The notes under the pieces were generated by a model that ran no database searches, had not been told where the DNA came from, and saw only the letters and a list, made by a program, of their open reading frames with translations. The position numbers and the translations under genes are program-made. Positions 42,803-56,518 of a stretch of 64,000 bases of DNA are shown here, piece after piece. The stretch covers positions 5,946,182 through 6,010,181 of the forward strand of contig OZ022243.1 of assembly GCA_963978895.1 (NCBI GenBank), read 5' to 3'. Origin of the DNA: Erpobdella octoculata (taxonomy: Eukaryota; Annelida; Clitellata; Hirudinida; Erpobdellidae). Each line of letters starts with the position of its first letter. Within the stretch, counting starts at the first letter, position 1.

Positions 42803-44427
42803 TTAATATTTTACATCAACCAATTCGTTTAAGATCGACATATTTTCAATCTTCTTCATCTGTTTAATTACAAAATTAATATTTAAATAAATTATATTTC
42901 AATAAGAAATAAACTAATGTGATGAATAAATTAATCAATATTAATCATGCATTATATTTTTATGAATTACTAATTTAAAGTTCTTGTTATAATAAAATTG
43001 CCATTATCTTCCTACATGTTATTCCTCCTTATCACTATCATCATCATCACCACCACTAGAGTACTGCACAGGCCAGGCCGAGATTTTTGTAAAGTATATG
43101 GTATATAGGGATTTTAGGCCTGGGAATTTTGACTTATGAAACGGACCGGCCCGCGAAAAATCGGCCCGTGCATTACTCCACCATTGACCTAATTATTACA
43201 ACCCCTATTACTATCATCATCAACCCTTCTGCAATTAACATCATTATTACATCCTCTATCACTATCATCATCTCAATCATGACCATTTAAAAACCACGAA
43301 ATTATAACCACCTGTTGAGGTTTGATGATTCCCAAGATCAGCTTCCTTAAGGGTTCGAATGCAGTTAAGTATGACGCATGCCCTACAAGAATAACCTTGA
43401 ACTTTGCACGAGTCAAGGCCACGTTTAAACGTCGTTTGTCGTTGAGAATGCCATTATTCTGAAAGATGTTTGAATCTTAATAAAATAAACTTATCGAATT
43501 CACTTCTTTCATGTACACATGATAACATACATTGGTCTCTTTTGAACTTTCTTGCCCCCACTTGACGAAACTAACAAGCACGATTTCTTTATCTCGACCT
43601 TGATATTGGTCAATCGTGTTGACCTCGATTTCAGACATGTCTTCTTTTTGAGAGTTCAACGTTCGCTTTAGAAGCGACACTTGAGCTTTATATGGGGAGA
43701 TGACACCAATTTCATTAACAGAAACTCCCACCTGTAATTAAAAAAAATAACATTATTATCATAAAATCAGCATGGGCCAACCTCCTTGCCAGTCAAAAGA
43801 AATACAGATTTATGTGCATCAACATCTGCCGCTGAGGGCATGTGTCCTGGTTGTACAGGGTAATGATACAACAAATTATCAATTGTTTAATAAAAAAATA
43901 ATAATAATAATTATTATTATTATAATAATAAATGCAAAAGCACAAGGAAATATTATACAATGTGGTGCCGAATTACTTTTTAATGATGTGGCGCTGTGCT
44001 AATTTATTTTTCTAATGGCAATATTATTGTTATCATTCTGTTAATCTCAGATTTTCAGCTGGAAAATAATGAATTAGGAACTTCACAAAAGTTCAAATAG
44101 ATTCATTCAAGCACTTTAAGCAAAATATGTGCAGTTCCTACTATGGCTATTTTCTGTAATTCGGTTAATCCTGGCATTCCCGGAATCATGTCTGTATATT
44201 TCTCCGCATTTATCTCGAAACACTCAAATAAAATTATTATTTCTATTATTATTATACAACCTTGACAAAGAGCTGAACAACAACAGAGATTAGTGATGCT
44301 TCAATATGATTGGTTACAGTCGATGTGGCAGGAGAAGCAGACTCTTGGTTCAAAGAACTGGTGTCCAACCAGATCACCTCTTCATCAACATCAATGCAAG
44401 ATTGCAACCAATCCGGATACATGGATA

Positions 44428-44463
<36 letters not shown>

Positions 44464-47400
44464 AAATAATAAATTTGAATGTTAATAACAACAGAAATAT
44501 TTAATCAAAAATTGTGGCTACAATTAAGGACACAAACAACAATATTGATGTTTGTTCTGAAGTTTCTGAGATGTTTCTTAAAAATTATTTTATAAGATAT
44601 GTTTCATCAAATAAAACTGAAAAGAAAATTAATCATCCATCCATCCCAAAAGTACAAAAACAACCACCGATAGTTTCATTTCATCGGTCATCAAGGGAAG
44701 ATGCAACTTTCCGGAAGCCACGGATTCGCTTCCGCACTCCAGTCGTCCGAAGTATATCAACTCGTTGCTTAGCCGCATGATTTCTCTGTATGACGTGAAC
44801 ATGTATTGAATGAGAAATTTATTAATTTTATAATAATAATAATAATAATTTTATGAAAAAACCCAGCTTTGTCTGAGTTTTTTGGCCATAAAAACTGATT
44901 GTTTTTACAAAGTGAACAAAAACCACATTTGACAAGTGAACTTCAATAAAATCAATTCAGGTGCTTAAATTTGAGAAAGATTGATACACGAATAGGATAC
45001 ATACAAACATTCATTTTTATATATTAAATATCTAATGATCACAAGACACACATCGTAGTTGAAATTACGAAACATTTAAAAAAAAAACCATTACGATGGG
45101 AATTAATATTAAACAAACAAATAATTATAATTGGAATAATAAATGACTAACTTGTTCATTCTGTATTGAAGACTCAACTCATAAGTGGCTCCTTGATTTT
45201 CAAGATGCGTAAACAAACTTCTATCCAGCCCCATCATTCTTCATGCAGAGAAATGGCATTTATAATTTAATAAATAAATAATATAAACAAAACAATACAA
45301 TCAAATAGATGATACGTTATAAAATATCATAAAATGTTACAACATCAGTAAGATGTAAGTAAACACAAATGCATATGTTACAGAATGACATAAAAATCTG
45401 AAACCTAACTACTTTAATCAACCAATATATATGCATACAGACCAAGATATAAAAAAAATTGCCTGCTATAACAATGTGGTATACCTAAACTACCAAAACT
45501 AACCCAACACTGAAACTTTCTCAAAAATTTCCCTCTTAAAACAAACCAACCTTGCTTCCTTGTCTTGTACGACTGGAGGCAGCTGATCGGGATCTCCGAC
45601 GAGAACGAATTTCTTACAACTGAAGAGCGGTCCGACACACGACGCCATCAAGGATTGCGACGATTCATCCACGATGCAGTAATCGAAGTTCCGCCTCATG
45701 AATACCGGATGGTTGATGCCCAAACAAGTCGTTGCTACCACCATCTGAAATAGTTTATTCATTCGTTCACAGAGACGGCAAATTACCGATTCTAAACAGG
45801 CAAATCCGATATAAAATTCAATTTTTAATGTCAATGCTCTAACATCATAATCATTCATTATCATCATCATCATCATCATCATCATCATAATCACTATCAT
45901 CTACACAATTCAGTGATCTTTCAACCTTTGATGAATAAAACTTGTCCAAATCTTCAGGTGAAGTGATGGATTGAATGAGTGTTGCGTCCAAGAAAGGTAC
46001 GACCTTTGGGTGAACTCTCTTGCTTGACCTCCCTAACCTTAGTACATCAACTCCTTTCTTTTGTTGGTTGGCAGAAATGAATAAATTACATAAATTACTG
46101 ATTAAATTAGAATAAAAATTTGGTTAAGTTATTAAATTACCTAAAATTCAAATACTATTACTCCATCTTCAGAAAGCATTAAAATATTCATTTTTTAAAA
46201 ACTAAATTTAACCTTTATGAATATGCCAAATAATTATAAGAATAACCACAATTAGATAAATTAGCATAAAAGAATGATAATTAGATGGTAGAGGTTTTAA
46301 TACTTCTATGAGTTTGATGAGGATGTTGTCGATTGCCGAGTGAGTGTAACTCGTGAGAAGTACGGAGTGTCCGAGGCAGGTGAGGATTTGAACCAGAGTT
46401 GATATGGTTGTTGTTTTACCTAACCATTCATCCAAATATATCACAATTAAAAAAAAACATATCTTTTCAATATGCCTATACAAAGAAACATTTTAAATTA
46501 TTTTCAACAAATCGTGAATCACTTCAACGAATACAACCTGTCCCGGGGTATCCTTTAATTAGAACAAAATCTTCGCACAAGATGGCTTTCAATATGGCCG
46601 ACTTTTGAGGTTGATTGCATTTCTTCAAAAAAGATTGGACTGTACGTGAAAAACAATTACAATTAACTGGAATTAAAAACCTGCAAACAAATATTTTGCA
46701 ATAAATCAGAAATTTATTTACGATATTACACGACAGAGACAGGTTGTCATAATTTCATAAATTCGTCGTAAAGTCATAATTTCTCATGGGATAATTAAAC
46801 ATTATTACATTTATCAGATAACCAGTGGAAGTAATTAGATAGTAATTCAAATTTGTTTCTTAATGAGACTAAGTGAACAATTATCCTTTATGAAAAAAAC
46901 TTGTGCATTCCACCATGAGGAACATTTCAAGTATCAACTTAGGCAGAAGCGTGAAAGTTGAAGCAGGCAGAAACTCGAACCAGTGACATTTTAGCTTCAA
47001 AGTTTTATCTATTCGTCATCTAAACAGACAACGTATAATTCACTTTTCATCACAGAGCATAATGGAAATGAAAATAAAATTACTTTTAGGCAAAATGTTC
47101 TTTGAAAGTTTCTCCAGAAATGTTGGTGGTCTCATGTCTATTATTAGCTCTCTTAACTTTTGACTGAAACATCGGGAATTTTCATTTATCTAATTATTTC
47201 AAACAAATAAAAAAATCACAAAACTAACCTAACGGGGTCATCCAGCATTAATCTTGATAGATTCGAGAGATTCAACGACAGGGAGCTAAACGATTCGACC
47301 TTATCAATCCTAAATTTCGGCTTCCTTCCGTCTCCTTTAGCTAGCCTTTCATCAATCGGAGTCATGTATCTACTCATGTCACTGTTTCAATAAAAAAAAA

Positions 47401-50400
47401 CACTTTCTAACTTTATAAAGTTTATTCCTGGTAAACAATTGTTGTAATACTTAAAAAAAGCCTCAAAGTCTAATAATTGATTTATTAGCATAATACTGTG
47501 AAATATTCGTTCAAATGCGTAAACAATCGTCATATTTAAATCACCTGTCAGCAAGTACCTCCAGACCTTGAACTTCATGAATGAAAGAAACCATCCCGGA
47601 AGCAACTGCCACCCTTTTCGAGCTTGCCTCACATTCATCATCGTCATCTCTACTTATCAACACCATATCTCCTACAATGATTGCATCACTTCCATGTTGT
47701 TTTTCACCAATCAAGCAGTGGGAAACAGGCATCTGTTGAGGTTTAAAAACGAGTTTGAAGTTGTGTCTCTGTTCGGAAAGATCCGAATTTGGAGACGTTT
47801 CGTGCAGTATCAGATTTCTCACGCAAATACCTTGCTGAACCCTAAAATGAAAGACAACTTAAGTTCAGCATCTTGCACCTTAAGATTTAGTTCCGTGTGT
47901 CCCAAAAATCTTAAAAACGGAATCCCAGTGTGAAATTATACATTCATGGACCAAAATCAAAGAGTGCTCAAACAAATCAATATTCAGCACCTGCTCTTGA
48001 TCGTAGAAAGCCAAATATTGCTCGAATCAAGAGGTGGTATTTCATTGGTTGCATTGCTTTCATTAGGCCCCGCCCTCCTGAACTTTTCCGTTGTTTCTTC
48101 CAGGTGGTGGGCGGTGCAAAGACGATGGAAAAAATGTTGGTGAGCCTCTTTCAAGTGAGAAAGTGTGCTCGGTACAATCTTACTCATCGGGTGAGGCGAA
48201 TTGCGAACTTCTTTTTCAAAAGACCTATAATAATTAATAATTAACATTTACATAATTTATGCCCATAAGAAAACCTTATTTTGTTTCTTTTGCATAAAAA
48301 AATTGAAATTTTAAATTATAATTATGATAATAAAATTATATTATTATATTGATAATCATATTTATGGCTCACTTCTGATACAAACAACAGTTCAATCTCT
48401 GGTCGCAGTAACCACAAGTTCTCTCGTCGTAAATAACATCGGGCAAGCCTCCCAGACCAGCATCCTCGAATGATGACCTCTTTGAGCTTTTCTTCAAGTG
48501 GTATGCCAAAGTGTTCCTTAATTGGATGAGACCTACATAAAGTATATAAATGAAAAAAAAATTATTGGATAGTCAGGTGTTATGTTGATTTCAGGTAAAT
48601 AAAAAATATAAAAAATATAATTAAAAATAAGACTACAGAGACAAACACATAAACAAATAAAAACAAATACAAATAGAAATACAGACACAAATGCAAATAG
48701 ATATACAAACAGGAATAATCTCATTCCTCACCGCAAACAGCAGTTCTTTTCATGGGTATAACCTTTGATGAGCAGGTCTTGAGATACACAAGCAATCCAC
48801 CCTTGCCATCATTATAATCGTTATCTTCATCATCATCACCGCTACTGCATTTGAATTTTCTCTCTTCCTCTTTGGCAAGACAATCCAGCATCAACATATA
48901 CAAAGTTACCTGATTGCAAAATGTTTTTGATGAATACGCGCTACTATTTTTCCAGTTCAAAATGTTGTTTGTTCAAAAAATTAGTATTTTAAATTAGATA
49001 TGAACAAACTCTAGTAGCATACTATATAAAAATTTTAAAATAAAAATTGCATTGGTTATAATGAGTATTGGCTTATATATCGTTTGTCGAGAGAAATTTT
49101 AAATTTTGAAAGTCGTCAATATTTTCAAGAAAAATATGCTCAGTCGATCAATGTGGTGCACAAAATCAGCCAATGGTACCTGTCCCATGTGCTCGGCAGA
49201 GTAAGATGTTTTTCCGGTTTTCAATTCGATGGGTATCGTACTCGTACAACTTTTATTGATTGCCTTGCTGTGAATCTGGAAAGAAGGAAACAAGTTTTGA
49301 GTCGTCATTCAAAACACAATAATGCAGCTATCTAAATATAATTAATGCTAATGAGTTATAATCAATGTTAATTAGTATTAATAAAATCTAATGAGCCATA
49401 ATTTATGTAAATTAGTTACAATTAATGCTAATTAGTCACAATTATTGCAAATTAAATATATTTATAGCTAATTAGTTACAATTTTTGATAATTCAAATAT
49501 TATAAGTGATTTTAAAACTAAAGTTTCTCTTCTTCTGAAATACAAAATTAAAAAAATGGCAGCCATTATGAAACCTTCACTTCTGCAGTGACATCAACTT
49601 TTCCTTTCAAACCAAGTCTGTCGATTTGAAAAACAAGTTATTAAAAAACTTGAATATGAACTTAATCAAAACTTAATAATCCAGTAGAAATAATTAAACC
49701 AAAAATGCAAAGAAGCTTATAAAAAAAACCAATCAGTGAATATTAACTTTAGCGATTAGAAAAATGAAAATAATAAATAAATAAATTAATTAATAAAGAT
49801 TACTATATTAATACACGTATACAACTCATTATACTAAATAAACAAACAAACTGATATTATTAATAATTTGAATAAATTCATTAACCTTTATTAAAACAAC
49901 CATACTAACTTTGGACACCAAACACATTCTTCAATATCAACGACTTTCGTTATGACAACTTCCGATTGTGGTTGTTTATTCCCCTTGTTGTCGTGCAGCG
50001 GAACAAGCGGGGGCCTGACTCTGAAACTGTTCCCGATGTTGATACTGCCGTGCTGTTGATAACCTTGACCGTGGGTTTCATTTTGGGTATGAGAATCGAT
50101 AAACTGCTTCAGCTGGGGCAAGTAACCGTCAATCTCGGTTCTAATCTCGGCAGGCCACACCCCTTGAGAGTACATCTCTTTCACAAGGTCGCGACCTCTC
50201 ATGATGTCATCTGCAATGGCTGCCATTTCTTCCGATGAGGTGATACGATTCCTTAAAACCTTGATGTGGATAAATTATAATTGAATAAATTCATACACAT
50301 ATTAAAACAATATCCTTTGGTATTATAATAAAGCAAAAGAACTAGGTTATAAAGCAATTACTATATTTGTTCCTATAATTCATAAGCAACAACGAAAACA

Positions 50401-53400
50401 AACCGTTTGAAAGACAGAATGAATAGCAGTGCCATACAAAAGGTGGTGACTTTTTTTAGATGGCAGATACTGAAATATAAATGAAACAGTAATTTTACGA
50501 TACAGAACAATAAAACACCACTAAAGACAACAAAATAAAGATATTTAAGATAATTATATCGAAGAAATTAAAACAATTTGATTCTTGTCTTCAAGTAATG
50601 AACTGAACTCACTTTAAATTTTTCATTCAAAACCACTCTGAAAAATTAAAAGACGATATGTACAATCGTAATAATAAAAAATTGAATAAAACCAAATAAA
50701 TAAACAATTAAAATAATTATTACGAGAAAAAAATTTTTTAAAACAATTTAAATAATAATTACGACAGAAAATAAAATATTAAAACCTATAACCATGAATG
50801 ATTAAAAACCAACTTCCTTATGCACTGTACCGACGAGGAAACAGTGGTCCCCGATATAAGAAGGTCGGGATGAACGATGATCAAATTATGACTGTCGCTT
50901 ATTACGCATTCGCAGTTTTCATCGAAATTACCCAAAACGTTCACCCAATCACCTTCATCAACTTTAGTATCAGCCCTGGATGGGATCGAAAAATATAAAA
51001 ATAACCGAAGTTTAATTCCGAAAAAATAAACGATCGAGAAAAACCAACCAGAATCCTTTCAGAAACACTTTTCTTAAAGCACCACTCACAGCACATTTAA
51101 CCTCGATTACGCGACAGCTGAAAAGAAATACAAAAATAAGACAAACTTTAAAAAATTCTTTCCATCACACGATTAAAACTCACTTCGCTTCCGACCGAAC
51201 GCAGACGACTTCGTGTCGACCGTAACGATGAAAGAGCGGAGGTTCGTCGTCATCGTCATCACCGCATTCCATATTTTTAATCTCGTCTTCACGATCGCCG
51301 GTCATCCCGACATGTTTTCCGAATCCGTTACCAACCTTTTCGCATCCGACTTCATCATCGTCTATGCTGTCCTTACTAAACGGTTCCATGTGAGAAAATT
51401 CACTGACCAAGCTGACCTGAGAAGCAAGTTTCGGTCGAGTGCTGACGATTGTGGGATTGTCGTCGATGGTTGAAGTTGCTGCTGAAGAGATCCCCGAAGA
51501 TGACGACTCAGATGTTGACGATGTGATGCTTGTATATTTAGATGAAAGCGTGCAAGACTTAGAAAGTTTCAATCTATTTTTAGATGTATTCAAAGCAACT
51601 GGCTGTACACAATCAACATCCATTGTGCATGCATCATCTTCTTTCATTAGGTCAAGAATGTCAACTAAATTTGAATCTTCAACGTCACCTTGGTTGCCTC
51701 TATCAAACACATTGCTCTGTTGTTCATCAAAGTTCACTTCAAATAATTTCCTACTTCGATTAAACTTGTCCGTTTTGTCAGATTTCTTCGTCTCGTCTGG
51801 AAGTATTCGTGTTTCACCGCCGCCGTTCATCTCACCGAGAATTTCGTCTAAGTTAACATCATCATCATCACCGTCGTGAGTTATTTGGAGATGTTTTGAA
51901 CTCATCTGAGGTTGTCTGGTTCGATGCTTGGCAACGATGCTTTTGAAACTGCTACTGGACCGAGAGTTGATCAGATTTTCATTCGTAGAAGTAAATCCAT
52001 TTTTTGAATCGTTTGTCTTGTTAGGCACACTGAAATCATTGCACGATCGCTCAGACTTATTAGTGTGACTTTCAATTTTATTCTTAAGCTTTTCAGGAGT
52101 TATTTTCGTGTCCCGTCGTTTTGCAAGGGGAACCTCCATTACACAATCATCATCATCATCATCATCAACAGATATATATTGGGTTTTGAATGGTGTGATA
52201 TCATTCTCACGATGATCCAAAACATCATTTTTTGATTTGCTCCCAACTTTATCCAGCAATTTCATGCGACTTAAAAACGATTTTGGTTTTGAATTACTAG
52301 ATGATTTTGCTAAAGAATTAGAATTGTTCTGTACTAGAGATGGTTGCTGTTCCACAATTTGCCTGAAAATCATGAAATGTATTTATTGAATTTGGCCAAA
52401 ATTACTCTGATAATCTTACACAACTGGTGCGTCCTAGCTAAAACACATCAATTTCATAAACCTATAAAAAAAAATTATATAAGCATGAAACAACAACGAA
52501 AACCTTGTTGAAGATAAAAAACTCCTTTGCATGTATTTCTGCTTGCGTAAAGCCAAACTAGAATCCATGTTTGGTGAGTAACTTGGAGTTCCAGGAATAA
52601 TGTCCGAATCATTTAGATTAACGGGAGAAGAAACGTGTTCTGCTGATGGACTGTTAGTTTCAGTTAACGATGGCTGAACAGGTGGAGGAGAGGAATGTAT
52701 ATTGGGGACTTCTTTAACAGGCTGACATGATAATTGTATGTTATAACATAACTATTATCACCAATGAATGCATAATATGTTTTGAATAATCAGATCAATA
52801 AAAAAATAGAAAAGTAGTCCAGTCTAATTTAAATAACCACAAATGGCACTTGCAGTCACCAACCATTAATGCAGTCTAGTTTTTAGTGCATTTTTGGACA
52901 CTTTTTGGAAATTTAATAATACACTTTATCTGGCTGGCTGGTTGGTGAGGAAAATAAACTTAAAAACTTGAAATTTTTAAATTTAAGTATATCTAAAATT
53001 ATAAAATAATGAAAAACTAAACATTTTAATTTTAATGCACTTAGGCAAAAATATGCTGAAGTCCTTGTGATATAACACGAGGACTTCTTTTTTTTTAGGT
53101 CAATGCTATTGGAAAAGCACGTGCCATGTCAATAAGCGATGAAATTGCTATTGACATGGCGGAGCATATTATTAATATTATTATTATTATTAGCATATTA
53201 ACTATTATTAACCCTAACCTCACCTTAACCCTCCGCCATGTGTATAGCAATTCTGCCGCTTATTGTCAATAGAGTTAAAGATTTTTTAGACAATACCACA
53301 AGCTTTACAAGTTTGTATCATTGAAATCAAGAATCTTTGAATAACATTAATAATTATTCAATTTTTGAACTATAAATAATTTGAATGTATTAACGTAGCT

Positions 53401-53655
53401 GCTTCACTTTCTTTCTTATAAAAATTGTTTGCTTAACAAACAAAAACAACCAAATAAAAAACAAACCTTGAAAAACTGAACTATTTTCCCTTGATTTGCT
53501 CCATCTGACTTATTCTGTAAAACGTTTTGCGTGATAGTTAAAAATTTGATATTCAAGTTTTAAAATAAAAAATAAAACAATAATTATTATAACATTAAAA
53601 TCAAACGTACTAAAAGTACAGTTTTTCTTTTTTTGTTCAGTTTATTTTTCTCCAT
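42803..53655 (-). CDS. DNA2: DNA replication ATP-dependent helicase/nuclease DNA2
   Basis: 27 exons, all GT-AG and in phase, total 1574 codons: 53655-53611, 53514-53467, 52721-52504, 52362-51184, 51117-51049, 50975-50814, 50637-50613, 50469-50404, 50259-49910, 49617-49575, 49275-49180, 48909-48732, 48532-48373, 48224-47991, 47841-47545, 47381-47229, 47163-47084, 46639-46538, 46419-46304, 46057-45926, 45744-45551, 45238-45152, 44785-44668, 44428-44261, 43731-43531, 43458-43312, 42859-42803. It processes flaps and resects DNA ends. RecB-type nuclease: GLKGKVDVT (Asp) and IPIELKTGK. Fe-S cysteines: QCIRK and [14 protein letters not shown]1 helicase: [53 protein letters not shown]. The nuclease core starts only near residue 500; the N-terminus has a basic KKRK and a PIP box QGKIVQFF, then acidic, Ser-rich sequence. 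All catalytic motifs intact. Confidence 0.96.
43065..43185 (-). repeat. Dispersed GGCCCG-rich repeat, copy 1
   Basis: AGGCCGAGATTTTTG..GTATATAGGGATTTTAGGCC and GGACCGGCCCG correspond to the inverse of 57400-57590. Lies between the last two DNA2 exons. Confidence 0.55.
44429..44461. repeat. (AT)n serving as 3' splice site region of DNA2 exon 24
   Basis: On the minus strand an uninterrupted (TA)n runs directly into TAG|ATATCC, the acceptor of exon 44428-44261, so there is no ordinary polypyrimidine tract within 30 bases. Confidence 0.7.
53100..53280. mobile_element. Hairpin MITE in DNA2 intron 2
   Basis: Left arm CAATAAGCGATGAAATTGCT/ATTGACATGGCGGAG (53130-53164); right arm, reverse complement, CAATAAGCGGCAGAATTGCT/ATACACATGGCGGAG (53232-53270). 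The arms pair with few mismatches around an AT-rich loop containing CCCTAACC. Short palindromic insertion of unknown class. Confidence 0.65.
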
Positions 53656-54186
53656 TTCTGAATTAAAAACACCTCTAAAACCAAATTAAAAATCAAATGT
53701 ATTTATTTTTAATGATAATTGAAGTTCACGTCCATGGCTTCATAAAATTGATGTCTTCTAATTCTAATTCAATTCATAATACTGGATTTTAAGTTTACGC
53801 TCCAAAACGTGTTTACTTGTTATTAAAATCAACTTTTAACATTCTGAAATTTACAACAGTTAATACAACTACAAAACAATTAAAAATAATAATGTTTTTA
53901 TTATAAATATTTACTTTAAAAATTATTTGAATTTGTGCAAATTAGTTGTTTAAAATTTGCCAACATCCGTAATTATTATATTTTTCAAAAAATAATTTAA
54001 TACAATTTATTTATTTTTAATAATAAAAATTTTACGAAGCAAAATTTAGCGCAACTAAACATTTTTATAGAGGTCGTCTCGCAAGTTTGTTTTGCCGAGC
54101 TTTGCGGTGGGTCTTTAGCTGATAATATTAGCTTTGCTAGTTTGCTAGATGCATAATCATTAATTTAAAAAAAATTACTGTTAAAG
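53656..54186. promoter_or_regulatory. Shared DNA2-NDUFA10 intergenic promoter region
   Basis: 531 bases separate the divergent start codons of DNA2 (-) and NDUFA10 (+). Most is AT-rich, but 54068-54130 is a GC-richer segment (AGGTCGTCTCGCAAGTTTG) close to the NDUFA10 start. An acceptor-like TTTTTAATTCAG just before the DNA2 ATG suggests a non-coding first DNA2 exon in this interval. No TATA box seen near either start. Confidence 0.5.
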
Positions 54187-56518
54187 ATGGCATCTATTTT
54201 CACTTGCGGTGTGAGCAAACTACCGACTACCTGTCGATTTGTGAATCCTGTCAAAAAATGTCTTCTCTACCCTTCGTCTGCTGTCACCAACAGCGTACAA
54301 GTTGCCACATTGAAAGCGACTTATGGGGAAAAGTATCCTTACTCTCAACCGTATCCCTACAAAGAGAGACCTTTCAATACATTTAGAGCAATCCTAGAAA
54401 AAACATGCCATCGTCTCAATGAAAACAGCAAGGTAAAATACAAGTTGAAGTTTGAATTATTTATAAATACATAGAAAGCACAACACAAAAATATAATTAT
54501 AATATTACATTATTTGGGGGAATGTCTTCAACTAGCTATAGTTAAGCACTTCAAATCACTGCTAAATTGTTGCTTCTGTTTTTTTTTATGACAATTGCTC
54601 ATTTTGACTGCTTAAGTTTAAGTTATTTCTGATCATGCAAACTAATGCAAAGCCAAACCAAACCTAATGAAACTGAGCAAACAAACCTGAACAGTGTTTT
54701 AATAAGTTTTATTCATAGAAGTTCCATTTATTGTCAGAGGCAGATCCAAGAATTCCTTGTGCATTTTTTGTTTACAAGTAAGTAAAACAGAACTTCAAGA
54801 AAACAAACTGGGATTTAATGCAGTTGGAGCAGTTGGAACTGCATCCTAGCTGATTCTTGCTCATTATAACCTTAAATGCTATATTCATGGTAACTGCAAT
54901 TGAAAATTGCAAAACTTCTAAAACCATGTTGGCTCGGTTAGATATAAAGTTATTGAAAAAGTATTTATTGATTTTGTTGTGCAAAAATTAAGGGAACAAA
55001 CATTTTAAAATGGCATGAAGAAGAAATTTGATTTTTTTTTTAATAAAATTAGAAAAATAGAGAATTTCAACTTGTGTATAGAAACATTATTGTCAGGCCT
55101 GTGAGACCATTGTTAATATTTCATTATGCATAAAAAATGTATATTGATTATAATTTGATAGTATTGTTTAAATCTATTACAATATAAAATTATTCTATTT
55201 TATTTTGGCTATCACTACAAAGAGATTTGACTAGTATTTTAATTTTAGTATGCTATATTTTTTTTTAGATCATAGCAGTTGAAGGCAACATTGGAGTAGG
55301 AAAAGCTGATTTTGCCAAGCGTCTCGCAGCTGGATTTGATTTGCTGTACTTTGGACCGACCTCGGATGACGACTGCTTCAAGAACAATCCGTACAAGTTC
55401 GACATTCGCACCCTGAACGAGATGCTGCCGGAATCCGGTCGGGCGTACGATCTGGTAGATTTTTATAAGGATCCTCATCCAGAGAGAGGAACTGTTGGGA
55501 AGTTGATTCTTCGGTGGTACAGGCAAAAGTTTGATGTTTACTGCGAGGCCATGAAACATCTGCTGAGCACAGGCAAGCTGTGATATTAAATCAGATATTA
55601 TTCTCTACAAAACAAGTTGTGCTTTTATTTCTGTATGCATTTTCGTTAGGATGTTATTTTTCTGACCGGTGATTTTTTTTCAAATATGTATCAAATAATC
55701 CTTGTTGAGTTCTGCGAATTATGGGAAGAATTAAGTCAACTTTTTGAAAACTTCGGTTATTTTACTGACTCATACGGACCGTTCAATTTACAGGCCAAGG
55801 AGTTGTAATGGCGACTTCAGTCTATTCTGATCTTGTTTACGCCCAGGCATTGTACGACATGGGCTGGATCACCGGCAACTGTAATTTTTTTTTAAATTTT
55901 TTTTATAACGCTTTTCAGATGGTTTATTCAGTCGGTTCATTAAATGCATTTTTATCTATCACTTGGATTGTATTTGATTTATTATTGATATCTTTTGTAT
56001 TTTATTAACATATTGAAATATTTAAAGACATCTCTTAAGCTTTTCAGGTAATCTTCACTATGAGTTTTTGTCTATTTAAAATAAAGCTTTTTTGTATTTT
56101 AATTTAAAAAATCAGTGTAAATAAGATGTACTGTCGAACCTGCTCACCTTGACCTTGGGTAACTCGCCAACCTTATTATTTTGACGTTTTTATGTGAAAC
56201 CGCCAAATTCATGTTTATATATTTCTGCCATAATGATCTTTGGTTATTTTGATTCTCAGTTATCTTGACGCTTGTTTGTAAACTCCTCTAGATTGTCAAC
56301 ATAACCGGGTTTGACTGAATTAACTACACTAATAGAAACAAATAGATTTTTTTGTATAACAATTGCTACGATGTAAACAATTTCTTATGTTTACAGTTTT
56401 AAATTACTACAAGGACTACAGAGAGCAAAGTATTTGCGAGCTATACAAACCTCATTTGACGATTTATTTGGATGCTTCAGTTGATGTTTGTATGAAGCGA
56501 ATTGAACAGATGAAAAGG
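54187..56518 (+). CDS. NDUFA10: NADH dehydrogenase 1 alpha subcomplex subunit 10, 5' part
   Basis: Exons 54187-54432, 55269-55572, 55794-55880 and 56397-56518 join in phase to about 253 residues. It is an accessory subunit of mitochondrial complex I with a deoxynucleoside-kinase fold. Seen: a basic mitochondrial presequence (MASIFTCGVSKLPTTCRF), then IIAVEGNIGVGKADFAKRLA (P-loop position; Ala where kinases have Ser/Thr), YDLVDFYKDPHPERGTVGKL, TGQGVVMATSVYSDLVYAQA and PHLTIYLDASVDVCMKRIEQ. Vertebrate NDUFA10 is about 355 residues, so the last 100 or so (lid and C-terminal helices) are missing: I found no further exon before 64,000. They may lie beyond the window, which would place the LRR ORF and Helitron debris in an intron. 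Intron 2 uses a GC donor (ACAG|GCAAGC). Confidence 0.9.

Noticed and set aside
53205..53232. Interstitial telomere repeat (AACCCTAACC)
   Set aside because: Only one or two imperfect units, inside the loop of a hairpin element.
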